NCBI GenBank assembly: GCA_028023455.1
Contig: JAQFVV010012396.1
Coordinates: 23,535,292-23,599,291 of the forward strand
Direction of reading: 5' to 3'
DNA length: 64,000 nt
Origin: Epiperipatus broadwayi
Lineage: Eukaryota > Onychophora > Udeonychophora > Euonychophora > Peripatidae
A program made the position numbers and the translations under genes. Below, in pieces: positions 47,103 to 57,462 of the stretch. The stretch's first letter is position 1, and each line of letters starts with the position of its first letter. The notes beneath the pieces were generated by a model. It was given only the letters and a program-made list of their open reading frames with translations, searched no databases and had not been told where the DNA came from.

Positions 47103-47584
47103 TACAGCTTTGAAAAGAAGTGCTGCCTGTCCTGTAGATGTTGCTTTCTTGCAAACTGATATGGTGAAATCAATGGGAGCAGATATGATTCAATCCTGTC
47201 TTTAATGACTTTCTCAATGATCTTGATGGCTATTGGGCACATGGAGATAGGCCTAATATTATTAAGGGTGGTTATTGGAGCTGGTTTCTTCTTCAATGGT
47301 ACTATTGCAATTGGATAAAGATTTTCAATGTTGTATATTTTTTGTGAGAGATAGTTTGCAAGATTACATAATACTTGATTAGTTGTATGGCTAAGGTGTT
47401 CGTACACAAATTTTGGTATGCCATGAGTGCCTGGATGACAGGCATTGGGCAGAGTGGCAAGCTTCAAAGCAAATTCATTAATGGTAAATGGTGTATTTGT
47501 TTCAGGTGATCCAAAATAATCGGGGTGGGTTGAAGAGTTGATGTGTCTGAAGATTCTGTTTGAAATGTTTATAAATAGGTTCAA
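47051..47584 (-). pseudogene. LINE B reverse transcriptase fingers (motifs 0-2)
   Basis: A 177-codon open segment with NLYPIAIVPLKKKPAP, then NNIRPISMCPIAIKIIEKV and KDRIESYLLPLISPYQFARKQH. These are the standard RT fingers blocks before motif A. The frame shifts at about 47100 into the motif A segment. Confidence 0.9.
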
Positions 47585-47723
47585 TCATGTTATGTGCTGC
47601 ATGTATAGTTGTTCCAATTTGAAGTGCCATAGGTATAATGGTGAAGGGAAACCCATGGCCCATCTGATGTAGCCTCTAGTCCATGTATGTTGTTGACTGA
47701 GGCAGATTTTGCTTTTTTTATCG

Positions 47724-48230
47724 CTAAATAGTCTTTAAGTGCGCACATGTGCTGTTATATGCCTGGGTGAGCTTATATATATGCTGATATGTATTTTGAG
47801 TAGGTTTAGACATTGTTATCCTCTTGTGAAGTTCATCTGCCAGAGCTAATAGCCTGGAGGGTGGAGGTTTTTTTTTGGTGACATGGTCAATATTGAATGA
47901 AAGTATATTTATGTATGCCTGATATCTCTGCACAGCACTTAGTTGTAGTCCTGCAAGTTTATGGAGCATAATATATGTTTCAGAAAAAAGGGATTCTGGA
48001 GTGGATGCTGGTATTAGAATTCTCATTGTTTTCCCAAGTGGTAGTGTAGTTGGCTGAATTTCAGTTAGATCAAGTGTTGCAGTTTGAGCAGAGTGATCTG
48101 AGAATGGGGATGGATTGAGCTTGAGGCTGAAGTAATGATTCAGCATTGGTGAATAGAAGCAAAGGTCAATTAAAGATGTGTGTCGGTTATTATGGAATGT
48201 TACTGTGTTTGGTGGTAAAACCTTCAGCAC
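47724..48230 (-). pseudogene. LINE B endonuclease C-terminal half and linker
   Basis: It begins LKVLPPNTVTFHNNRHTSLIDLCF and contains PFSDHSAQ, the SDH active-site box of APE-type LINE endonucleases. The following 90 residues form the usual helical linker before RT. It is separated from the N-terminal half by a frameshift near 48230. Confidence 0.85.
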
Positions 48231-48716
48231 TCATGAGTGGTATTGCAATTTGATGCAGCCATTTTGAGATGAAATCTGTGTACTATGTTAAAATTCCCAT
48301 GATGATAGTTGGGTAAGGAGTTGATGCTAGCAGTGAATTGATGGTGAGTATTATGTTTGATATGATGACGTTTCCAGGTGGGATGTAGGTGAAAACTATG
48401 TTGAGAGTGTTTGCATGGTGATGAAATGTAGCTATCAACAAGTTTGCATCGATATATATGATTCTGAATGATGTGAATGGGCAAGCTGGGGTTATTAGTA
48501 GGCCAGTTCCACCCGCAGGTGATGACATGTCCCTGGAGCATGCAAAGAAGCCTTCAGTGCGAAGATGCACTGTTGGGTCAATCTGTGATCCACTATATAT
48601 TTTTGTTTCCAGAAGTCCCAATATATGTGTCTGTGTGATTTTGGTCCATTCTCTAAGTTGATGCAGTTTGTTTGCCGAGTTCAAACCCCGCTCTTCCGAA
48701 AAGCTGTTATTTTGAC
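48224..48716 (-). pseudogene. LINE B APE-type endonuclease N-terminal half
   Basis: The frame reads RGLNSANKLHQLREW, THILGLLETKIYSG (with the catalytic glutamate), GGTGLLI and VFTYIPPGN. Around 48290 a frame change joins TIIMG to NFNIVHRFHLKMAAS, so the GDFN box has lost its aspartate. This enzyme normally nicks the target DNA to start reverse transcription. Upstream of RGLN the expected N-V residues are replaced by sequence that includes an adapter-like 11-mer (48689-48699). Confidence 0.85.
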
Positions 48717-48817
48717 TTTCATTATGGTTGTATTTTGGGATTGTTCACATTTCAAAATATGTTAGTGACTGGTTTTCATTGTATGAGCTGTACATTGTTG
48801 GAGTTTTAATTGGTTGG

Positions 48818-49595
48818 TTAGATAGAAGTGATGTCCATTGGTGACCAGTCATCCGTTTGAATTCTGGTTAATGATGATGCGGTGTTGTACTCTTCTGTTT
48901 GTGAGTTGTTGTCCTCTTCTGTTTTTGGTTTTTTATTGTTTTTGCTTCTTTTTGGGCGACCTGGCCCTTTTTTTTCTATTGTATTTACTTCAACTTGTGG
49001 AAGGCATGGCATGATTGCTTCCATGATATATGTTGATGTGTTATTTTTTATTGTGTGTGTGATGTTTGTTCTATTGGTACTTTGTGTTTCACTGTAATTG
49101 CTTTGTGATATTTCAGTTGGGTTAATATTTGAATCATTCGTGCACGTGTGCTCTTCCGATCTTGCTTGTGTTATTTTGAATTGCTTGTGTGACATTTGGA
49201 TTTAAGTGCTGCATTCTGTTTGGTTCATTTATACTGTTGTCTTGGTTTTTTGTAGTTTGATCTTCTTTAGATGAAGAAGTTGTTTGCATCTGGTTATTCA
49301 TATCTGAATTTATCTTGACTATGTTAGTGTGGCTGATATCTTCCGTTTGTGTGTGGTTGAGTTGATTATTTGTTTGCTGTGATTGTAGACTCTTTCTGTT
49401 ATCACATTGTTTTTTCAGATGGTCGCTGTTTAGTTCATCTGTGTTTTTATTTTCCTCATTGGAATTTTGATTAATGAGAGGGAGTGAGAGTGTTTCTTCA
49501 GGTGGAGAAGTTGTTTGCATATTGTTGTACATATTTGGATTTATGCTATCATTATATATATGGTTGCTGTCTTCAGTATGTGTTTGGATGGCCAC
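48818..49595 (-). pseudogene. LINE B ORF1 C-terminal region, adapter-interrupted
   Basis: Two frames (49595-49134 and 49195-48818) cover an asparagine-, threonine- and glutamine-rich region. It contains two imperfect repeats of about 90 bp (HTEDSNHI...MQTTSPPEETLS and HTQTEDIS...MQTTSSSKEDQ). The frames exchange at 49144-49162, which is an exact Illumina adapter sequence read as IGRAHV or RSEEHTC. The region ends in a basic GPGRPKRSKNNKKPK stretch. The gene break here is therefore probably not biological. Confidence 0.75.
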
Positions 49596-50000
49596 TCCAT
49601 TTGATTGGATTGTGGCGTCTTTTTGGTGTCACATTGCGTTGCCAAGTGGCCTCGCTTCCCGCATGTGTAGCATATGGGTTTAGCCCTCTTATGAAGAGGC
49701 TCAGCATGGCTTTCTGATCTGCAAATTGTGTAGGAATATTGTTTGGATCTATTTCTGGATGCAATTTCAGCTTGAAGTCAAAGCTATTGCTGTATACAAG
49801 CACTGGCGTATCTTTCAGATAAATTGGGTTGAATGCTGTGACTTTTCCAAATGGCTGCATCATTTTCTGAAAGATTTTGATGTCATATCCAAGGTATGCA
49901 TTCTTGATTATGCCAGTAATCTGGTTATGTTGATCTGGATCTACTGCAATGAGTGCATAGTTGCCTAAAGTTTTAATGGTGGTTTTGAAACCAGGGTTTT
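49573..50000 (-). pseudogene. LINE B ORF1 central region with zinc knuckle
   Basis: The minus-strand frame runs TIKTLGNYALIAVDPD, then FQKMMQPFGKVTAFNPIYL and ADQKAMLSLFIR. A one-base shift then gives AKPICYTCGKRGHLATQC, a CX2CX4HX4C zinc knuckle (about 49685-49625). The first part resembles the RRM-like core of LINE ORF1 proteins. ORF1 proteins coat the element RNA. Confidence 0.8.
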
Positions 50001-50066
50001 TTGGCTTTCTTGGTAAAATTCGAGGATTAAATACCGTGAGTTAGGTGGTCAGCAATCCTTAGTATG

Positions 50067-50498
50067 CTATCCCAAAGTCGGTAGTGTTATTGCTTCATAA
50101 AGTAAATTTCTAGGAAATTTATATAGCGATAAATTTGCATCTGTAGCTGATAATATTATTGAACGAGGAGAAAAAAATCTTTTGAAAGACGTATGAAGGC
50201 CACGTGGGATCGTATTATTAAACTGTTCACATATTATTTTCAAATCCTCATTATTCCACTGGGCGGTAGGGGGGCATTGATTTTCTTGTGTTTGTATATC
50301 TAGCTGCAAAATATCATTAGTATTTATTTTTCGGAAGCGATGGAAAACTTTATTTTTTTCTAAAATTGGAACTTGATTGTGTTCTTTTTGTTGTAAATTA
50401 TTTTTTTCCGAAGAGAAATTATTTTCCTGTAAATTATTTTTAGCTACGTTGGCATATGTTTTTGCTTCACCTGTAATTTGCATAGGCTTGGATAGCAT
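50067..50498 (-). pseudogene. LINE B ORF1 N-terminal segment
   Basis: A 143-codon frame from a methionine at 50498. The first third is K-, N- and Q-rich (TYANVAKNNLQENN...), and the rest has folded-looking sequence ending LYEAITLPTLG. TYANVAK at the N terminus is common in LINE ORF1 and gag-like proteins. The stop at 50067 precedes the central segment in another frame. The start is uncertain because the assembly gap begins 6 bp upstream. Confidence 0.65.
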
Positions 50499-50504
50499 AT
50501 TGGC

Positions 50505-50538
50505 NNNNNNNNNNNNNNNNNNNNNNNNNNNNNNNNNN
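50505..50538. other. Assembly gap (34 N)
   Basis: Thirty-four N characters. The gap length may not reflect the true distance. Confidence 1.
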
Positions 50539-50763
50539 CCATTGTAATGCTTTTACGTTGAGCAACGAATATTATTTTTAACAAAACAATTCATAAAAAT
50601 ATCTATTTAGTTAAAATACAAATTAATTTGGATTGTCCAATACTTACTGTTCATATATATATAACTGCAAGTCAAAGATGTGTTGGTTTTAGTGTTTTCT
50701 TTGGTTAAACTCCTAAGATCTCTGTAAACAACGATCCATTAAAATCATCATTTGCTGCGAGAC

Positions 50764-50929
<166 letters not shown>

Positions 50930-51025
50930 ACCATATTCTTGTATCATTCATAGCTAAGATATTCAGGACTGATACTTCATGAAATGAATTTTGATATCAT
51001 TTAACTTTATAAGATGTCTTTATTC

Positions 51026-51314
51026 ATAAACAATGAGGATTGCCAATTCCTCTACAAGCTTTGTGATAAATTCTTAGCCAGATCCAACACTTAAAATATC
51101 TCTGTCAGGAACCCCTCCCCAAACCCCTGACCACAGTTTCATGCTTTGGCACTCCTCAGAGAGGTGTCAGGGTAGGTTCAGATCTGAGGAGTGCCAAAGC
51201 ATGAAACCATGGTGAGGGGTTTGGGGAGGGGTTCCTGACAGATATTTTAAGTGCTGGCTCTGGCTAAGCATTTATCACAAAGCTTGTAGAGGAATTGGCA
51301 ACCCTCATTGTTTA
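51026..51314. repeat. M3 palindrome, GC-rich, arms about 140 bp
   Basis: The arms run from ATAAACAATGAGGATTGCC to its near complement ending at 51314. They include AGGAACCCCTCCCCAAACCC paired with GGGTTTGGGGAGGGGTTCCT and GCACTCCTC paired with GAGGAGTGC. The spacer of about 25 bp reads AGAGAGGTGTCAGGGTAGGT. The GC content is far above the surroundings. No other copy in this window. Confidence 0.85.
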
Positions 51315-52127
51315 TAACTTACAAGCTTAAGAGATAGGGTCATGTGATCTATGGCTCTTATTTTGACGGTCTTTATTCATATATTTAAAAAATATTAAAT
51401 GGAGAAAAAGTTTTAATTATATCTAAAAAAAAGAATGTAACACATGTAAGAGAGAGGTGATACTATTTTCTTATATTTAAATTAAAAAAGAGATGTATTA
51501 ATATTTAACGGAGTTTAAAATTAGAATTAAAAATTATAACATAATTTGTAGCCTAATGCATGATTAGTAATAAAAATCAATAATTTATCAAAATTATGAG
51601 TGCATAAAATTTATAATTCAAGTAATAACAATGTGATATAATGAAGGCATTTTCAAGAGAATGATACTGAGAAGTATTTCTTGGGGAGTTGTATACCTTT
51701 TTTTCAAATATCTTTTACTCATATGTTTTGAGAATATGTGTTGGAGTGAAAGTTTATGTATTTGAGTATGAATTTTTATTTTTTAATGTTATAAAATATT
51801 TCTTTAAATTTTATATTATTATTAATATTTTTCGAATGAAAATGTTTTAATTTTTTGTTCACTATTCTTATTTCATTATCTTTATATTTTGTTTTTATTT
51901 TTTATTTAGTATTTAATTTTGATGTAAAAAAGGTAAATGTTAAATGTTAGTCATCAATTGAGTTTATAATCCCTTTAATAATTAAAATTATTATTATTAT
52001 TGAGTTATTTCAAATAATATGTAGCACTATAAAACAATAGCTGTTTCAAATGCAAAATGTTTTCAGATTGTCAGTTAAAAAAACAAAAACAAAAAAACTT
52101 AATTTAGTCAGCAGAAATGATACTTTT
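51315..52127. other. AT-rich intergenic region
   Basis: No feature recognised. Confidence 0.4.
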
Positions 52128-53115
52128 TAATATAAAATAAATTTTATTAATAAAATTTTTTGTTAATATTTCTACAATTCTCAAACTTACATTGAATTAT
52201 GTTTAATGTGTAAATAATTTATTCTCTAGTAAAGTGTTTTTTATTTATCTGTTTATTTTAAATTTACAAAAAGTTTTTGTTAATATTTCTACAATTCTGA
52301 AACTTACATTGAATTACGTTTAATGTGTAAATAATTTATTCTCCGGTAAAGTGTTTTTTTATTTATCTGTTTATTTTAAATTTACAAAAACTTTTTGTTA
52401 ATATTTCTACATTACGTTTTTAATGTGTAAATAATTTGAAATAATTTTTAAATCAATTTTGCAATATGCAGTACATTTTAAAAATTACCAAATGCATGTA
52501 AAAGTGCGGCGTTTTCTGGACGCCATTAATACCAGATTTGCATTAGATCGCGTCTTTTTTATTTAGGTGTTTATTTAAAATTTACAAAAAGTTTTTGTTA
52601 ATATTTCTACAATTCTCAAACTTATTTACAAAAAATATTTGTTAATATTTCTACAATTCTCAAACTTACATTGAATTATGTTTAATGTGTAAATAATTTT
52701 CAATATTTTTTTAAAACAAATTTGGAATATACATTACCAAATGCATGTGATAACAAGAATGCCATTAATGCCAGATTTGCATTAATTCGGGTAAAGTGTT
52801 TTATTTGTTTATTTTAAATTTACAAAAACTTTTTGTTAATATTTTTACATTATGTTTTTAATGTGTAAATAATTTGAAATAATTTTTTAAATCAATTTTG
52901 CAATATGCAGTACATTTTTAAAATTACCAAATGCATGTAAAAGTGCAGCGCCATTAATACCAGATTTGCATTAGATCGCATCTTTTTTATTTAGGTGTTT
53001 ATTTAAAATTTACAAAAAGTTTTTGTTAATATTTCTACAATTCTCAAACTTATTTACAAAAAATATTTGTTAATATTTCTACAAATCTCAAACTTACATT
53101 GAATTACGTTTTAAT
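52128..53115. repeat. Tandem satellite-like repeat with long and short units
   Basis: The block TTTTTGTTAATATTTCTACA recurs at about 52160, 52280, 52395, 52595, 52632, 52834, 53020 and 53063. The first two units are about 120 bp and nearly identical. Later units of about 200 bp include a CAGTACATTTT..ACCAAATGCATG block and a GCCATTAATACCAGATTTGC block. Copies differ by deletions, so this is a higher-order tandem array. Confidence 0.85.
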
Positions 53116-53364
53116 TTTATTTTTAATTTCTGAATTATATCATACAGCTATGAGAGTAATACAATGTCTGATATACATGTACGCTGGGCCTGCGGCCTGA
53201 CAAAAACATCCGGAGGCCTTCCCACCAATTCCAGCACTATGCGCTGCTGTATTTTAAAATTGAGAATAATATTTTGACGCATGCATGTACATTTTTTTTT
53301 TAGTATTTGCCTGACCTGTGTCAGATATTTTTCATTTTTGAATATTTTTTAGCATGTGACCTGG
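53116..53364. other. Intergenic with a GC-rich patch
   Basis: Positions 53183-53250 (GCTGGGCCTGCGGCCTGAC, then TCCGGAGGCCTTCCC) are GC-rich and resemble the subterminal sequence of hAT-type elements, but no element could be delimited. Confidence 0.35.
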
Positions 53365-53558
53365 ATAATTCAACCGATGACGTATTACCCTGAAGGCATA
53401 TCAGTCTAATCTTGTGATTTTTAATGTACCGTGTTCATGTGATCTGCGGACACATTTTACCGATTACATGTGTCCACAGATCACTTGGAGACGTCATCTT
53501 AAAAATCGCAAGATTAGACTGATATGCCTTCAGGGTAATACATCATCGGTTGAATTAT
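53365..53558. repeat. Long palindrome, arms about 90 bp
   Basis: ATAATTCAACCGATGACGT on the left pairs with the ACATCATCGGTTGAATTAT end on the right. CATATCAGTCTAATCTTG pairs with AAGATTAGACTGATATG, and GTGATCTGCGGACACAT pairs with ATGTGTCCACAGATCAC. The loop is about 12 bp. It ends 11 bp from the truncated LTR copy at 53570. Confidence 0.85.
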
Positions 53559-53569
53559 ACACAAGTACC

Positions 53570-53730
53570 AAATATAATTCCCACGCACATATGTATATAT
53601 TTGTACAAGCATTTAAAAAAAAACTTTTAATCAAGTTTTACAAATGAAACCTTATATAAAAATTTATTTTATTTTCTTCACCCCTATAAAACTATAATTT
53701 TTGTAATGGTGTCTTAAACATCCATTACAA
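53570..53730 (-). repeat. Truncated 3' LTR (161-bp direct repeat, left copy)
   Basis: It is about 97% identical to 57204-57364, with about five differences. On the minus strand it begins TTGTAATGGATG. Just before it on that strand is a purine-rich GATGGAGAGGCAG, a possible polypurine tract. It appears cut off next to the palindrome at 53365-53558. Confidence 0.6.
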
Positions 53731-54284
53731 CTGCCTCTCCATCATCACAAAAAAAAAAAAAAAAACTTAGCTGACTTTGCTCTGCCTACCACTAACCAGT
53801 TTTCTCTAAGTTTGTTCTCACTTTAAAAAAAATCAAATCCATCCGACTACCCTAACGAATACTATTTTAAATCATTTGTAAGTAACATAAATTTTCGGGA
53901 ATATACTTGTGATCTATTAAAATAACTATTTACAACAAAGTAATACAACTATGATTTACACTATACTTTTTATTAAATAAAAACGAACATAATTTAAAAT
54001 ATTAAACTCTAATATTGTTTACCACACACATATATAGTTATAATTATATAATATTATTTACAAAATTCATTCAGGCTTATCACCTACGTCGAAATAAATT
54101 TCTATTCTCAACTTGTAGTCCAATTACAAATCCTTAGTGGGTTTTTTTTTTTAGCATCACGTCCGATCAATATCACTTATGCTCGGTCAGGCGGTTCTTT
54201 CTTTATTCTTACTGACTCTCTAATGTACGTTCATTTTCCCCTTCTATCTATTCCTTGTTTATAATTTATTGCCTTGTTTCTTTC

Positions 54285-55041
54285 TCATTCTGTTTTAACT
54301 TGTAGCTCGTATATCTTACGACCCTTTAGCCAAGCAAAATATATTTGTTCAATGTGTCCCACTTTAGTACAGCCCACCTCGTTAATAAGAAATGGAATGA
54401 ATCCCTCTTCTATAGTCTTTTCAAATAAAATTGCTCTATAGATAGCTTTTATCTCTGCCTTAAAATCATACTCCTTAACTTTTTTCTTAACTCTCTTTCT
54501 TTTCAAATTCATATTCACAACCACTAGATATTTTAACCAATTTATTTATAATTTCTTGCAGAAACTCTTTTACATTATTCTCTGTCTTTTGATCTGCATT
54601 TTCTATCTCACCACCTATCTGCATGCAATCTCTACCAACTTCTATCTCTATCTTGCCTGTTCTAATGCTATCCTGTTCTAATTCATCTTTCATGTCTTTT
54701 GCCTCTTCCTTTACTATTTCAACTTTCTGAACCTCCTTATTCAAATCTTTCTCTATGGCGTCTATAGCTGCCTGATTTTTGTCAACTGTCTTCAATATTT
54801 CCTGTCTCATTCCTTTCATTTCTGCTCTCAGCTCCTCCAGTATTGTTTGTTGACTCCGTTTTATCTCTATATTTTGTTTTGTTATATTTTGTTTCATTTC
54901 TATTATCAACTTCATCATCATCTTCATCATTGTCTGTGTCTCGCTCTCTTCTTTTTCTACTATCTGGGGGTGTTTAAATGAAACTGGGCTCTCTTCCCAA
55001 CCTGCCTCTCTATCGCTTTCTTCTTTAGCTTCCATTTTCAA
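54285..55041 (-). pseudogene. gag-like coiled-coil ORF with one frameshift
   Basis: A 184-codon frame (55041-54487) starts MKMEAKEESDREAGW. It is rich in E, K, M and Q with a long heptad-like stretch from about residue 35 to 150 (KLIIEMKQNITKQN, EELRAEMKGMRQEIL), so a coiled coil is likely. It overlaps a 79-codon frame (54524-54285) by 38 bp in another register. Reading across CEYEFEKKE into RVKKKVKEYDFKAE gives one plausible protein, so a single frameshift is likely. The second part has GFIPFLINEVGC and HIEQIYFAWLKG. No zinc knuckle was seen. Coiled-coil gag proteins of this sort occur in several animal LTR elements, but a host gene cannot be excluded. Confidence 0.45.
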
Positions 55042-55417
55042 AATAAACTTAGCTCCGTTAAATCTTTTTTTTTTTATTCCAAATTACCAAATGAACTTTT
55101 CTTTTAAATCTGTTTATTAATGTTTTTTTTTTATTTATTTAATCTTCAACAGCTAACTTTATTTTATTTTTACAAAGCAAACTTAAACTCTTTACTTTTT
55201 TAAAAAAAATTTACGAACGTCGAACTAATTAATAAACTCTTTTTGAATATCAAAACATTAAATATGGACAGATCCAAAACTACCTGCATCTTTCCATCAA
55301 CTTCTATTCTACCACTAACTTTATTTCACCTATTTTCGCTTACCGTTTCTGTTTATTTTTCCCAACCACCCGAACAAAACATCTCACGTAAAGTTTTAAT
55401 ATCGGCTCCCACATTTG

Positions 55418-55491
55418 GTTGCGCCAAAAATTACTATTCTATATACCGGACAAAAGCTTTAGACTCGCATAAACTGACCATCAGGGCGCCA
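55418..55491 (-). promoter_or_regulatory. Candidate primer binding site region of the LTR element
   Basis: On the minus strand TGGCGCCCTGATGG begins at 55491 and TTTTGGCGCAACC at 55430. TGGCGCC is a common start of LTR-element primer binding sites complementary to a tRNA 3' end. Which of the two would be used is not clear. Confidence 0.4.
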
Positions 55492-57203
55492 CTAGTCTGA
55501 AATTTGGAACTAGACATTTATTTTTAAGGAGTTACAGGATATACGAATCGAATGCGCCGGACTAGCTCAATCAAGCAAATGAGATCTATGTTTTGTTCAG
55601 TGAGTTGGAAAGGTAGCAACAGAAAACAAAATCAACTAAGTAGATGAATAAATAAATAATTTTATTAAAAGTATGATTAAATAAACATAAATCTAAATAA
55701 TAATCTTTAAAGCACACTTAAAATATGTACTACACATACATACGTCAAAATTAAATTTAAATATTTTTTATGGCTTTGAGAGCGATTTTCTGTGCGTGAA
55801 AGAGTGCAAAATACTGACAGTAGCAGAAATATTAGTAAGTATTCCGTGATCTCACGTAAGAAAAGGGAGGTTAGCTTCCTGCTTATAACCCATAGTTAGA
55901 AAAGGCTGAATCTCCGTATTTGAGATTTATGTAAGCTTATGTCGAAACCGAAGAAATGCGAAAGTAGCTTCCAAAACATTAATAATAATAAAAAGAGTGT
56001 TGAAAGTTATTACTTTCAATCGATTGACCTCCCTCTGAGTGAGACAGGCTAGGAGCTCACGATCTACCTATTGAAAGGGTTAAAACGATCGTACGTGCCC
56101 CTAATAAATGAATTGGAAGCTTGAAGAAATAAAACTAAGAACTATTATAAATAAAGTTTCACGACATAAGGAGAACTAATAATAAAATGGGTCACGAGCC
56201 AGAAGTCAATTAAAATAATCTGTAATATCCAGACTGCTTTCTATAAAAAAAAGAATGTGAGATTATAAATAAACTACTATCTTACTTACTAAGACTTAAA
56301 TAGGACAGACAGTAATAGATTTGAAACTACCACTCATTAAAAAAAAAAAAAATCAAGCACAAAGAAATCAAATTACATAAGCTATATGTTTAAAAAAAAC
56401 ATCTATATTTAAAAAGGGAACAAATCTAAGATAACATTATTTAAATTGCAAAATGTGAGGTACCTTAATAATTTATTTCAATGCTAGTGCACTAGACTTC
56501 TTAGGTTAGTCCATTGCTCTGGATTCACTGATGGTAGGCTTGGGCAAGTTGGTTAGTGGTTTCTTTGGAGCCGGTCCTTATGGCATTGTAGGCAGTTAAT
56601 GGAGACACAGGACGTTCAAACCTGTCCTGGTGAAAAGATTAGCACATCATGGTAAAGAAAATATTCTTGCTGTAGGTTTAATGTTCATTCTAGGTAGAAT
56701 AATTACTGGATCAGCTTTCAGAATATGCAGGAATTGTTCTTTCCAAGTAATTTGGCAGGAATCGTGCAATTCTCCTGTCAGAGTTGGTTTCTGTCTCTTT
56801 GCGCTGGTGCAAGTATACTCGCTGATGCAAGTATTGAAAGCTAGTCAAAGATAATTCAATGGCCTGATTCAGCCTGTTATATCTGAATCATATCTCTTAA
56901 ACCAATTACCAAACTTTTTCTTTTTAATTAAAATTTAAAAATTCTCGATATAGATAACAATAGTTATCTAATTAACAAAATAAATTGCCCTTTACAGATC
57001 TAGAAATTAACTAATGAAAAATTCTTTTTTTTTTGTTTTCTTTCTTTTTAATTAGCCTTATCAATCTAAATCCCCAAATCTGAAAAGCAATCTATTTGTA
57101 CACTTTACTTTTACATATATTTAACAAAAAAAAAAAATCTTAGTTTTCTTTTTTTTTTTTTTTTTAAAATTAAAATTAAAAACCAAATATAACTGTGGTA
57201 TTA
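55492..57203 (-). repeat. Proposed body of the 5' LTR
   Basis: This is the stretch between the candidate primer binding site and the 161-bp repeat. It has higher GC than the surroundings at 55770-56130 and 56470-56870. The 74-codon plus-strand frame at 56630-56854 has no family resemblance and is not called. Whether the whole stretch is LTR cannot be shown here because the other LTR is truncated. Confidence 0.35.
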
Positions 57204-57360
57204 AAATATAATTCCCACGCACATACATATATATTTGTACAAGCATTTAAAAAAAAACTTTTAATCAAGTTTTACAAACGAAACCTTATATAAAAATTCA
57301 TTTTATTTTCTTTACCCCTATAAAACTATAATTTTTGTAATGGTGTCTTAAACATCCATT

Positions 57361-57364
<4 letters not shown>
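57204..57364 (-). repeat. 5' LTR outer end (161-bp direct repeat, right copy)
   Basis: It matches 53570-53730 at about 97%. It is followed on the plus strand by a (TA)n run (57365-57390), which may be the target or a later expansion. Confidence 0.6.

Positions 57365-57390
<26 letters not shown>
57365..57390. repeat. (TA)n microsatellite
   Basis: About 13 TA units directly adjoining the LTR copy. Confidence 0.9.
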
Positions 57391-57391
<1 letters not shown>

Positions 57392-57462
57392 TCATACAAA
57401 ACTCATCATATAATAATGAAAATGCTGTAGAAAATACACTATAAAATTTAATATGCCTATGT

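Larger units (their letters stand above)
45077..50504 (-). mobile_element. Near full-length non-LTR retrotransposon (LINE B), frame-broken
   Basis: Read on the minus strand the order is ORF1 with a CX2CX4HX4C zinc knuckle (50498 to about 48820), an APE-type endonuclease (48716-47724), a reverse transcriptase (47584-46175), a C-terminal CX2CX8HX4C zinc motif (46169-45540), a 3' UTR and a (TAA)n tail. The 5' end is hidden by an assembly gap at 50505-50538. There are at least eight frame changes. One lies at an exact Illumina adapter match, so part of the breakage is artefact. The ORF1 zinc knuckle, the APE endonuclease and the zinc-motif C terminus suggest the L1/Tx1 group, but clade assignment needs a tree. 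Confidence 0.9.
53570..57364 (-). mobile_element. Probable deleted LTR retrotransposon
   Basis: Direct repeats of 161 bp flank a region that on the minus strand contains, in order, a long LTR-like segment (57364 to about 55490), primer-binding-site-like sequences (TGGCGCCCTGATGG at 55491-55478 and TTTTGGCGCAACC at 55430-55418), a gag-like coiled-coil ORF (55041-54285) and a polypurine tract (about 53745-53731). No protease, reverse transcriptase or integrase is recognisable, so the pol region is deleted. The 5' LTR would be about 1.87 kb and the 3' LTR is truncated after 161 bp. This reading is an inference from the order of parts. Confidence 0.5.

Noticed and set aside
48681-48690. GAGTTCAAACCCC on the plus strand, considered as a tRNA B box
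   Set aside because: It lies inside the LINE B endonuclease coding sequence (RGLN on the other strand) and next to the adapter-like 11-mer.
56630-56854. 74-codon plus-strand frame with a hydrophobic middle
   Set aside because: It has no family resemblance and lies in the proposed LTR of a minus-strand element.
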